Shown: piece by piece, positions 56,973 to 64,000 of the stretch
Numbering within the stretch: the first letter of the stretch is position 1
Layout of the letters: each line of letters opens with the position of its first letter
Source: Xanthomonas indica
Lineage (GTDB): Bacteria > Pseudomonadota > Gammaproteobacteria > Xanthomonadales > Xanthomonadaceae
Direction: 5' to 3'
Assembly (NCBI RefSeq): GCF_040529045.1
Contig: NZ_CP131914.1
Span: forward strand, 1,534,501 to 1,598,500
Length of the DNA: 64,000 bases
Position numbers and translations under genes: made by a program
The notes under the pieces: model-generated
The model's input: only the letters and a program-made list of their open reading frames with translations
Database searches by the model: none
Told to the model about the DNA's origin: nothing

Positions 56973-58271
56973 TCAGGCGAAGTGCGACAGCACCCCGGCG
57001 ATGGTCGCGGTCATGAAGGTGGCGATCGAGCCGCCCAGCACGGCACGCAGGCCGAAGCGCGCCAGGTCGTGGCGGCGCTCCGGGGCCAGGCCGCCGATGC
57101 CGCCGATCTGGATCGCGATCGAACTGAAGTTGGCGAAGCCGCACAGCGCGTAGGTGGCGACCAGCCGGCCTTCCGCGCTGAGGCTCACGCCCGGCACCTG
57201 GCCCTGCACGATGCGCGACAGCTCGGTATACGCGACGAACTCGTTGATGACCACCTTCTGGCCGATCAGCGAACCGACCGTGGTCGCATCCGGCCACGGC
57301 GTGCCGATCACCCAGGCCACCGGCGCCAGCACGTAGCCGAAGATGGTGGACAGGTTGGTCGGGCGGCCGAGCGCGCTGGCCAGGCCGGTGACGTCGCCGA
57401 GCCAGGTCAGCGGCGCGTTGACCAGCGCGATCAGGGCGATGAAGGCCAGCAGCATCGCGCCGATGTTCAGCGCCAGGCGCAGGCCGTCGCCGGCGCCGGC
57501 GGCGGCGGCATCGATCACGTTGCTGGTGGTCTTCTCCACTTCCATCTTGACCGTGCCGCGGGTCAGCGGCGTACCGGTCTCCGGCACCAGCAGCTTGGCC
57601 ACCACCAGCGTGGCCGGCGCGGCCATGATGCTGGCCGCCAGCAGATGCTTGGCGTAGAACGCCTGCTGCGCCGGATCGCCGCCGCCGAGCATGCCCACGT
57701 AGGCCGCCAGCACGCCGCCGGCGATGTGCGCCATGCCGCCGATCATCATCGTCAGCAGTTCGGATTCGGTCATGCGCGGGATGTAGGGGCGCACCGTCAG
57801 CGGCGCCTCGGTCTGGCCGATGAACACGCTGGCGCAGACGCTGGTGGTCTCGGCGCCGGACACGCGCATCACCTTGGTGATGGCCCAGGCCATCACCCGC
57901 ACCACCGCCTGCATCACCCCCAGGTGGTACAGCACGCCCATCAGCGCGGAGAAGAAGATGATGGTCGGCAGCACCTGGAAGGCGAAGATGAAGCCGTAGG
58001 TCTTGGTGTCGAGCAGGCTGCCGAAGATGAAGCTGGAGCCTTCGTTGACGAAGCTCAGCACCTTCACGAACACCTGGCCGAGCCAGTCGAACACCTCGCG
58101 CCCGCCCGGGACCAGCAGCACCAGCGAGGCGAAACCGATCTGCAGGACCAGGCCGGTCGCGACCAGCTTCCAGTCCACCGCCCGGCGGTTGTTGGAGAAC
58201 AGCCAGGTGATCCCGATCAACACCGCCAAACCGAACAGGCCGAAGCCGATCCTTCCCAATCCCTCGACCAT
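56973..58271 (-). CDS. CNT-family nucleoside transporter
   Basis: The 432-residue inner-membrane protein imports nucleosides with a cation. It has about ten hydrophobic segments and the CNT signatures FIFAFQVLPTIIFFSALMG, SVFIGQTEAPLTVRPYIPRM, GGMAHIAGGVLAAYVGML, and QKVVINEFVAYTEL and CGFANFSSIAIQIGGIGGLAP near the end. The length and motifs fit NupC/NupX-type carriers. The ATG at 58271 gives MVEGLGRIGFGL. Ribokinase follows 67 bp downstream, so the two form a nucleoside-use unit. No nucleoside hydrolase is adjacent. Confidence 0.93.
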   Translation of the reverse strand: MVEGLGRIGFGLFGLAVLIGITWLFSNNRRAVDWKLVATGLVLQIGFASLVLLVPGGREVFDWLGQVFVKVLSFVNEGSSFIFGSLLDTKTYGFIFAFQVLPTIIFFSALMGVLYHLGVMQAVVRVMAWAITKVMRVSGAETTSVCASVFIGQTEAPLTVRPYIPRMTESELLTMMIGGMAHIAGGVLAAYVGMLGGGDPAQQAFYAKHLLAASIMAAPATLVVAKLLVPETGTPLTRGTVKMEVEKTTSNVIDAAAAGAGDGLRLALNIGAMLLAFIALIALVNAPLTWLGDVTGLASALGRPTNLSTIFGYVLAPVAWVIGTPWPDATTVGSLIGQKVVINEFVAYTELSRIVQGQVPGVSLSAEGRLVATYALCGFANFSSIAIQIGGIGGLAPERRHDLARFGLRAVLGGSIATFMTATIAGVLSHFA

Positions 58272-58350
58272 CTGCGTCCCCGGGTCCCCGACCAAAGACG
58301 GGAAGCCTAGTGCAGGGGGTGACGGCCGGCAAGGCGAGGCGTGTTCAGTC

Positions 58351-58380
58351 GGGGGATTGGGGATTCGGGATTCGGGATTC
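58351..58380. repeat. GGGATTC/GGGATTG tandem block
   Basis: GGGGGATTGGGGATTCGGGA and two further GGATTC units lie in the gap between the transporter and aldo/keto reductase genes. The block and its right flank resemble the arm at 7610-7645. Confidence 0.7.
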
Positions 58381-58486
58381 GCAAGAGCGGGGCCCCTGCC
58401 GCTGGCGGGGCGATGCCGGGCGGCGTCGCTACACTGTGCGGCCGTCCCCGGCCATGCCGCGGGTTCGCTCAGCAGGAGGAGTTGCC

Positions 58487-59458
58487 ATGCATTACCGTCG
58501 CCTCGGGACCACCGGGCTGCAGCTGTCGGCGCTGTCGTTCGGCGCCTGGATCAACTTCGGCGGGCAAACCGGCCGCGACGAAGCGCGCAACCTGATCGCC
58601 GCCGCCTGGGACCACGGCATCAATTTCTTCGACAACGCCGAGGTCTATGCGCACGGCCGCGCCGAGCAGGTGATGGGCGACGTGATCGCCGACCTGCGGC
58701 TGCCGCGCGACGGCTTCTGCGTGTCCAGCAAGGTCTACTTCGGCGCCGTCGAGTCGCCGCGCCCGACCCAGCGCGGGCTCTCGCGCAAGCACGTCACCGA
58801 CGCCTGCCATGCCGCACTCAAGCGCTTGCGGGTGGACTACCTGGATCTGTACTACTGCCACCGCCCCGACCCGGACACGCCGGTGGAGGAAACCGTACGC
58901 GCGATGGATGCGCTTATCCGCCAGGGCAAGGTGCTGTACTGGGGCACCTCCGAGTGGCCGGCCGAGCGCATCCGCGAGGCAGCGCAGGTGGCGCGTGCGC
59001 TGGGCCTGCACGGGCCGTCGATGGAACAGCCGCAGTACAACCTGCTGCATCGCCAGCGCGTGGAGCAGGAGTACGCGCCGCTGTACGCCGAACTCGGCCT
59101 GGGCACCACCATCTGGTCGCCGCTGGCCTCGGGCCTGCTCACCGGCAAGTACAACGACGGCATCGATCCGGCCTCGCGGCTGGGCCAGGAGCGCAACGCC
59201 TGGCTGCAGCAGGAGGTGATCGGGCCGCCGGCGCAGCGCCGGGTCGAGCGTGCGCGCGCCTTCACCGCGCTGGCCGCGGCCGAGGGCGTGGCGCCGGCGG
59301 CGCTGGCGATCGCCTGGTGCCTGCGCAACCCGCATGTGTCCACGGTGATCCTGGGCGCCAGCCGGGTCGCGCAGTTGCTGGAGAACCTGGTCGCACTGGA
59401 ACTGGCCGAGCGCGACGACCCGGCGTGGTGGGGCAGGGTCGAGTCCGCGTTGGCGTAA
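58487..59458 (+). CDS. Aldo/keto reductase (Kv-beta/YghZ-like)
   Basis: The 323-residue protein is an NADPH-dependent TIM-barrel oxidoreductase. It shows the family start LGTTGLQLSALSFGAWINFG, the active-site FFDNAEVYAHGRAE (Asp and Tyr), SSKVYFG (Lys) and DLYYCHRPDP (His), then VLYWGTSEWPAERI and a C-terminal cofactor loop TVILGASRVAQLLEN. The W-I-N-FGGQ and YWGTSEW segments fit the potassium-channel beta-subunit subgroup. AGGAGGA six bases before the ATG makes the start secure. Its substrate is unknown; it is not clearly part of an operon. Confidence 0.9.
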   Translation: MHYRRLGTTGLQLSALSFGAWINFGGQTGRDEARNLIAAAWDHGINFFDNAEVYAHGRAEQVMGDVIADLRLPRDGFCVSSKVYFGAVESPRPTQRGLSRKHVTDACHAALKRLRVDYLDLYYCHRPDPDTPVEETVRAMDALIRQGKVLYWGTSEWPAERIREAAQVARALGLHGPSMEQPQYNLLHRQRVEQEYAPLYAELGLGTTIWSPLASGLLTGKYNDGIDPASRLGQERNAWLQQEVIGPPAQRRVERARAFTALAAAEGVAPAALAIAWCLRNPHVSTVILGASRVAQLLENLVALELAERDDPAWWGRVESALA

Positions 59459-59580
59459 GCACTCGGGCCGGCGCCGCCGCGCCGGCCGTCGCTCGCGTGC
59501 CGTTCGATTTTCCGCGTCTTTGGTTGTTGCGGTTTCGATCGCGAGTACGAATCGAAATGGTCGAGAATGGGTCTTGATTA

Positions 59581-59599
59581 ATTATTGAGAATCATTATC
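59581..59599 (+). promoter_or_regulatory. Fur box of the haem-uptake operon
   Basis: ATTATTGAGAATCATTATC agrees with the 19-bp Fur consensus at 15 positions, including ten in a row at the 3' end. It lies 32 bp upstream of hemP, so iron-dependent repression of the operon is strongly suggested. Confidence 0.85.
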
Positions 59600-59631
59600 A
59601 TCTCGATGCACCCCGTGGATGGAGTCCGACC

Positions 59632-59832
59632 ATGACCGCTCAACCCGTGCTGTTGCGTCACCCCGAAACCCTGAGCCTGCGCGAGCGCACCGTGCCGCGC
59701 GCTGTGCCGGCCGAAGAAACCATCAGCAGCCAGGCGCTGCTCAAGGGTCGCCGCGAAGTGCTGATCCAGCACGGCGACCGTGTCTATCGCCTGCGCCACA
59801 CCAGCAACGACAAGCTGATCCTGACCAAGTAA
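59632..59832 (+). CDS. hemP: HemP/HmuP family haem-uptake protein
   Basis: The 66-residue basic protein ends in the HemP signature: ISSQALLKGRREVLIQHGDR, then VYRLRHTSNDKLILTK. HemP/HmuP proteins are small cytoplasmic proteins, and in rhizobia and Burkholderia they activate haem-receptor gene transcription. GGAG lies seven bases before the ATG and a near-perfect Fur box lies upstream. The haem receptor gene follows 167 bp downstream, as in other haem loci. A 66-residue length is normal for the family. Confidence 0.9.
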   Translation: MTAQPVLLRHPETLSLRERTVPRAVPAEETISSQALLKGRREVLIQHGDRVYRLRHTSNDKLILTK

Positions 59833-59999
59833 CGCCGTCCGGCCGCCGCGCGCGGCCGGCCTCCCCGCTCGATCTGCCGCCACCTGGCCGACGCCCCTGC
59901 GCGTCGGCCGCGGCCGCCTCGCAGTCGCGATCCTTCTCTCTCCCCTCGGCCAGGCGCGGACCCCGCGCCGTGCCGGTCGAGGGTCTTCCGCGACCACCG

Positions 60000-62240
60000 A
60001 TGCTCTCCATGTTCCGTACCGCTCCGCTGACCGGCGCGCTGTGGCTGGCCCTGGCCTCCTGCGCGCATGCCGCTCCGGCATCCGCCTCTGTCTCTTCTTC
60101 CAACGCTGACGCCGACGCCAGTGCGGCGGCCGCCGTCCGCGATTTCGATCGCCTGCAGGTCACCGCCACCCGCACCCAGCGCGCCATCGTGGATGTGCCG
60201 GGCAGCGTCGATGTGATCGACCGCGAACAGATGGATCGCACCCTGGTCCACGACCTGAAGGACCTGCTGCGCTACACGCCGGGCGTGTCCGCCACCGGCA
60301 ACAGCGGCCGCTTCAGCGGCATCTCCGGCATCCGCATCCGTGGCCTGGACGGCAACCGCGTGCTGATCCAGACCGATGGCATCCCGGTCTCGGACAGCTT
60401 CAGCTTCGGCAGCTACCTCAACGCCAACCGCAACTTCGTCGACATGGACACGCTCAAACGCGTGGAGATCGTGCGCGGCCCGGCCAGCGCGCTGTATGGC
60501 TCCGATGCGCTCGGTGGCGTGGTGGCCTACGTCACCAAGGATCCGGCCGACTACCTGGCGCCGGGCAAGGACAGTTACGTCGGCCTGAAGTTCGGCTACG
60601 AGAGCGAGTGGAAGGGCCTGTTCGCCGGCGCGCTGGTCGCCTTCGGCGGGGACCGCTGGAGCGGCATGGCCGCGCTCAGCCATCGCCAGGGCCAGGAGAG
60701 CGAGACCCAGGGCGACAACCGCAGCATCGGCGCCGCCCGCACCGCGCCCAATCCGCTCAGCAGCGACGGCCGCAGCCTGCTCAGCAAGCTGGTCTACACG
60801 CCCAGCGCCAACCAGCGCTTCAAGCTGACCGTCGAAGGCAACGAGGACTATTCCCGCATCGATGCGCTGAGCAACGTCACCGCCAGCATCCTGTCGCAGC
60901 GTGGCCGCGACCATCAGACCCGCGCCCGCGTGTCGCTGGGGCACGAGGTGGACCAGCTCGACACGCTGCTTGCCGACGACCTGCAGTGGCAGCTGTACCG
61001 CCAGGACAGCCAGAGCCTGCAGCGCACCGACGAGCGCCGCAGCAACGCGACGCTGCGGCACATGCAGCACGACTTCGACCAGCGCCTGTACGGGCTGCAG
61101 GCCAACCTGCACAAGCGGGTGGACCAGGGCCGCGTCGTGCACGACATCAGCTACGGCATCGACCTGTCGCACACCGATACCCACGAGAAGCGCGACGGCC
61201 ACACGCTGAACCTGCGCACCGGGGCGATCAGCAAGACCGTGGGCATGGAGACCTTTCCGGTCCGGGATTTCCCGATCACCGAGACGCTCAAGGCCGGTGC
61301 CTACCTGCAGGACGAGATCGCCCTGGCCGACGGCCGCTTCAGCCTGACGCCGGCGCTACGTGCCGACTACTACCGGCTGTCGCCGCAGGTCGATGCGATC
61401 TTCGCCACCGACAATCCCGGCGTGGCGGCGAAGAAGATCAGCGACCGCAACGTCTCGCCCAAGCTCGGCGCGATCTGGCGCCTGGACGACGCCTGGTCGC
61501 TGTACGCCAACTACGCGCATGGCTTCCGCGCGCCACCGTACAACGACGTCAATATCGGCTTCACCAATCTGCTGATCGGCTACACCGCGATCGCCAATCC
61601 CGACCTGAAGCCGGAGACCAGCCGCGGCGCCGAACTGGGCGTGCGCTACGCCGGTTCGGCCATCTACGCCGGCCTGAGCGCCTACCGCAACGCCTACCGC
61701 GACTTCATCGAGTCCTATCGCTTCGTCGGCTTCAACGCCGACGGCCTGATGCTGTATCAGTCGCGCAACGTCGACCGGGTGACCATCCGTGGCGTCGAGG
61801 CCAAGGCCGGCATCGACTTCGGCGCACTCGATGCGCGCTGGGCCGGCTGGTCGCTGCAGGCCAGCGCCGCCTATGCGCGCGGCGACAACCGCACCGACGG
61901 CACGCCGCTCAATTCGGTGGATCCGCTGCGCGGCGTGCTCGGGCTGGGCTACGACCGCGGCACCTGGGGCACGCAACTGGTCGCCACCGCGGTGGCGAAG
62001 AAGCGCCGGCCGGAACTGCCCACCTACTACACGCCGGCCGGCTACGCGACGCTGGACCTGCTCGCGCACTGGCACTTCACCGAAGGCGCGCGGCTCGACG
62101 TGGGCGTGTTCAACCTGGCCGACCGCCGCTACATCGACTGGAACATGCTGCCCGGCGCGACCCTGGCCAGCAGCGCCGTGCTCGACCGCTATACCGGCGC
62201 CGGGCGCAACGTCTCGGTCAGCCTGGCGCTGGATTGGTAG
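60000..62240 (+). CDS. TonB-dependent haem/haemoglobin receptor
   Basis: The 746-residue outer-membrane protein has a signal peptide ending CAHAAP, a TonB-box region and plug (about residues 45-170: DFDRLQVTATRTQR, GIRIRGLDGNRVLIQTDGI, EIVRGPASALYGSDALGGVV), and a barrel ending in ALDW. The haem-receptor signature is present: YAHGFRAPPYNDVNIGF followed by NPDLKPETS, close to the FRAP and NPNL motifs of HemR/HmuR types with conserved His residues in between. ATGs at 60000 and 60009 are both open. The Fur box, hemP and two small downstream genes support haem uptake. Confidence 0.92.
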   Translation: MLSMFRTAPLTGALWLALASCAHAAPASASVSSSNADADASAAAAVRDFDRLQVTATRTQRAIVDVPGSVDVIDREQMDRTLVHDLKDLLRYTPGVSATGNSGRFSGISGIRIRGLDGNRVLIQTDGIPVSDSFSFGSYLNANRNFVDMDTLKRVEIVRGPASALYGSDALGGVVAYVTKDPADYLAPGKDSYVGLKFGYESEWKGLFAGALVAFGGDRWSGMAALSHRQGQESETQGDNRSIGAARTAPNPLSSDGRSLLSKLVYTPSANQRFKLTVEGNEDYSRIDALSNVTASILSQRGRDHQTRARVSLGHEVDQLDTLLADDLQWQLYRQDSQSLQRTDERRSNATLRHMQHDFDQRLYGLQANLHKRVDQGRVVHDISYGIDLSHTDTHEKRDGHTLNLRTGAISKTVGMETFPVRDFPITETLKAGAYLQDEIALADGRFSLTPALRADYYRLSPQVDAIFATDNPGVAAKKISDRNVSPKLGAIWRLDDAWSLYANYAHGFRAPPYNDVNIGFTNLLIGYTAIANPDLKPETSRGAELGVRYAGSAIYAGLSAYRNAYRDFIESYRFVGFNADGLMLYQSRNVDRVTIRGVEAKAGIDFGALDARWAGWSLQASAAYARGDNRTDGTPLNSVDPLRGVLGLGYDRGTWGTQLVATAVAKKRRPELPTYYTPAGYATLDLLAHWHFTEGARLDVGVFNLADRRYIDWNMLPGATLASSAVLDRYTGAGRNVSVSLALDW

Positions 62241-62246
62241 CCGCGC

Positions 62247-62840
62247 ATGCGCACGGCGTCGCCAGCGCGGACGGAGCAGGAGCGGATGGCCGCGTTTGCG
62301 CCGCTGCCGCGCCCGGCGCAACTGGCCGCGCTGGGCACCGTGCTGTGCCTGTACCGCGCCCGCACCGGCGCCGAACTGATCGGCTGGCGCCACGCCCGCG
62401 GCGTGGCCGCGCACCTGGACGTGGACAGCGACGGCGTGCTGGAGAGCCTGCGCTTCTACGATTGCCAGCAACAGTGCTGCTGGCGCCTGTACCTGCTGCC
62501 CGACAGCGATTTCGTCGCCTGGGACATGCTGCTGTCGGCGTTGCCCGCGGCGCAGGATGCCGCCGACGGCAGCGTCGCCGAGCGCCTGTGGCGGCGCGTC
62601 GCCGGCCGCCTGCGCGGCGATGGCTGGCACGCGCGAGCGCTGCGCCTGCACGCGGCCGATGGCGTGCTGGCGGCCAGCGTCGCCGGCGTGTCGCCGCTCG
62701 GCGCCAGCATCGCCCGCCGCATCGCGCGCCTGGAAGCGGCCGAGGGCGATGTGCTGGTCGACGACTGCTGTTGCGCCCGTGCCGGACGCCCTGCGCCGCG
62801 CCCCGATCCCGAGCGGCCATGGCCGCTGCTGCGGTTGTGA
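62247..62840 (+). CDS. Cysteine-cluster protein of the haem operon
   Basis: The 197-residue protein starts six bases after the receptor stop. No signal peptide or membrane helix is evident. The middle has LCLYRARTGAELIGWRHARG, LRFYDCQQQCCWRLYLLPDS and WDMLLSALPAA, and the end has DVLVDDCCCARAG. The two cysteine clusters (C-x3-CC and CCC) are striking in a protein with few other cysteines and could bind haem or a metal. I do not recognise the family; operon position points to haem handling after uptake. A later ATG at 62286 is possible. Confidence 0.7.
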   Translation: MRTASPARTEQERMAAFAPLPRPAQLAALGTVLCLYRARTGAELIGWRHARGVAAHLDVDSDGVLESLRFYDCQQQCCWRLYLLPDSDFVAWDMLLSALPAAQDAADGSVAERLWRRVAGRLRGDGWHARALRLHAADGVLAASVAGVSPLGASIARRIARLEAAEGDVLVDDCCCARAGRPAPRPDPERPWPLLRL

Positions 62841-62887
62841 GCGGCCGATCGGTTTCCTCGTTCCCATCACCCAAGACACCTCTCTCG

Positions 62888-63826
62888 ATGATGAAAGCTC
62901 CGCCTCTGTTCTGCGCCCTGCTGCTTGCCGGCAGCCTTCCCGTCCATGCCGAGAACGCCGACCCGGCGCGCGACCGTGCCAGCATCCTGGCGATGCAGGG
63001 CGAGTACACGGTGGCGTTCGCCTTCGACGAGACGGTGCTGCTGCAACCCGGCTACACGCGCGCCGCACCGTTGCGCAGCGGCGGCGACGAAGTGGTGATC
63101 GTGGTCGAGGACAGCCCGCGCAAGGTGGTGCTGCAGCATCTGCTGGTAGAGCCCAAGAGTGGCCACGTGACCAAGCACTGGCGCCAGGACTGGGTCTACG
63201 AGGCGCCGCAGCGCTTCGAGTTCAGCGCCGACCAGACCTGGCAGGTGCGCCCGCTCGATGCCGCCGCCACCCGCGGTGCCTGGACCCAGTGCGTGTACGA
63301 AGTCAGCGATGCGCCGCGCTACTGCGGCACCGGCCGCTGGGACTACGCCGATGGCCATCCGACCTGGACCAGCGACCTGAGCTGGCGCCCGCTGCCGCGT
63401 CGCGAGTACACCAAGCGCAGCGACTACAACGCGCTGGCAGTGATCAACCGGCACACGCTGACCCCGGCCGGCTGGACCCACGAGCAGTTCAACACCAAGG
63501 TGCTGCGCAAGCCCGATGGCAGCCAGCAGGCCATCGCGCGCGAGTTCGGCTTCAACGACTACGTCAAGACCACGACCGTCGACTTCACTCCGGCGCGCAC
63601 CTACTGGAACGCGACCCAGGGCTACTGGGCCAGGGTGCGTGCGCGCTGGGACGGCCTGCTCGGCAAGCCGCCGGGCGTGCACCTGAAGACCAAGGTCGAT
63701 GGCATGGCGATCATCGTGCCACTGTTCGGCCAGGCCGAGGCGGTGCAACAGGGCAAGCCGGTCAGCGATGCGCAGCTCGATGCGGTGTTCGCGCAATGGA
63801 CGGCGCCGGCGCCAGCCGCGCGCTGA
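62888..63826 (+). CDS. Exported DUF6607 family protein
   Basis: The 312-residue protein has a signal peptide (about residues 1-20, SLPVHAENADP) and matches DUF6607 from memory: ILAMQGEYTVAFAFDETVLL, VVEDSPRKVVLQHLL, HWRQDWVYEAPQRFEF, YCGTGRWDYADGHPTW and REYTKRSDYNALAVINRHT. The function is unknown. It lies 47 bp after the cysteine-cluster gene and before a strong terminator, so it is the last gene of the haem operon. Periplasmic location fits a ligand-processing or binding role. Confidence 0.78.
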   Translation: MMKAPPLFCALLLAGSLPVHAENADPARDRASILAMQGEYTVAFAFDETVLLQPGYTRAAPLRSGGDEVVIVVEDSPRKVVLQHLLVEPKSGHVTKHWRQDWVYEAPQRFEFSADQTWQVRPLDAAATRGAWTQCVYEVSDAPRYCGTGRWDYADGHPTWTSDLSWRPLPRREYTKRSDYNALAVINRHTLTPAGWTHEQFNTKVLRKPDGSQQAIAREFGFNDYVKTTTVDFTPARTYWNATQGYWARVRARWDGLLGKPPGVHLKTKVDGMAIIVPLFGQAEAVQQGKPVSDAQLDAVFAQWTAPAPAAR

Positions 63827-63852
63827 GGACAGCGCCGGCAATCAGCCAGGGT

Positions 63853-63888
63853 GGGGAAGGCGGCCGGGATGGCGCCTTCCCCTTTTTT
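63853..63888 (+). terminator. Terminator of the haem operon
   Basis: GGGGAAGGCG and CGCCTTCCCC form a perfect 10-bp stem with a 10-nt loop, followed by six T. It begins 27 bp after the DUF6607 stop. Confidence 0.92.
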
Positions 63889-63954
63889 GCGTTTCATCGA
63901 TGCGCGGGCGCTCGTGCCGGCGGCGACCGGCCGTGGAGATGACGCCCGAATTGC

Positions 63955-64000
63955 TCAGCGCTGCATGCCCCAGCGGCGCACGGTGAGCCGTTCCAGCACG
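63955..64000 (-). CDS. Possible C-terminal end of a gene (partial)
   Basis: The minus strand is open from the window edge to a TGA at 63955-63957 and reads VLERLTVRRWGMQR. It would converge on the haem operon behind its terminator. Fourteen residues are not enough for a family call. Confidence 0.3.
   Translation of the reverse strand, partial: VLERLTVRRWGMQR

Overview
The window is about 64 kb of very GC-rich chromosome that reads as Xanthomonas or a close relative in the Lysobacteraceae. Support comes from the secA-mutT neighbourhood, a PEP carboxylase that resembles the Xanthomonas protein from memory, several large TonB-dependent receptors, an SAH riboswitch ahead of ahcY, and intergenic repeats typical of xanthomonads (GTAGGAGCGGCTTCAGCC hairpins and AATCCCC/GGGATTG tandem blocks). 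No rRNA, tRNA, CRISPR array, prophage or intact insertion sequence was seen. The genus call rests on content and memory, not on a search.

Layout. 1-6.7 kb: tail of an upstream gene, secA, a divergent FAD monooxygenase/TetR pair with twin operators, a VOC protein and a MutT-ThiE fusion. 6.9-12.3 kb: a secreted DUF4124-like protein, metF, a 208-bp MITE-like palindrome, a secreted alpha-amylase, an M14-like zinc hydrolase and a DUF3228 protein. 12.8-16.2 kb: a chemoreceptor that appears truncated by a stop codon, and a TorF-like outer-membrane protein. 16.3-22.8 kb: an iron-type surface signalling locus (FecI sigma, FecR, STN-type TonB receptor, di-haem peroxidase) convergent with a TonB-like protein that has a Fur-like site. 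22.9-25 kb: gene debris, then ahcY with its terminator and SAH riboswitch. 25-34.2 kb: an S9 peptidase, ppc, and a TetR/DUF4105/lipase-lipoprotein operon. 34.5-39.7 kb: a TonB receptor followed by a PI-PLC-like and a histidine acid phosphatase, plausibly for organophosphate scavenging. 40-43.9 kb: metK, an OlsF-like double acyltransferase and an LpxH-like phosphoesterase. 44.3-46.5 kb: a TPR-PAS membrane sensor.

The most unusual part is 46.5-53.2 kb. It holds four tandem paralogues of a secreted protein I do not recognise, with a near-constant two-cysteine core and divergent C-termini. A divergently encoded small cysteine-containing secreted protein lies beside the first copy. A membrane hydrolase-like gene sits between copies 2 and 3. 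Remnants of both neighbours lie between copies 3 and 4, which shows that this stretch grew by tandem duplication and decay.

The last 10 kb returns to housekeeping and transport: a methyltransferase, dusB, a DUF4893-like protein, ribokinase with a CNT nucleoside transporter, an aldo/keto reductase, and a Fur-box-preceded haem-uptake operon (hemP, receptor, two uncharacterised proteins). Metabolically, metF, metK and ahcY cover three steps of the folate/methionine/SAM cycle, and two separate iron or haem uptake loci appear Fur-controlled.
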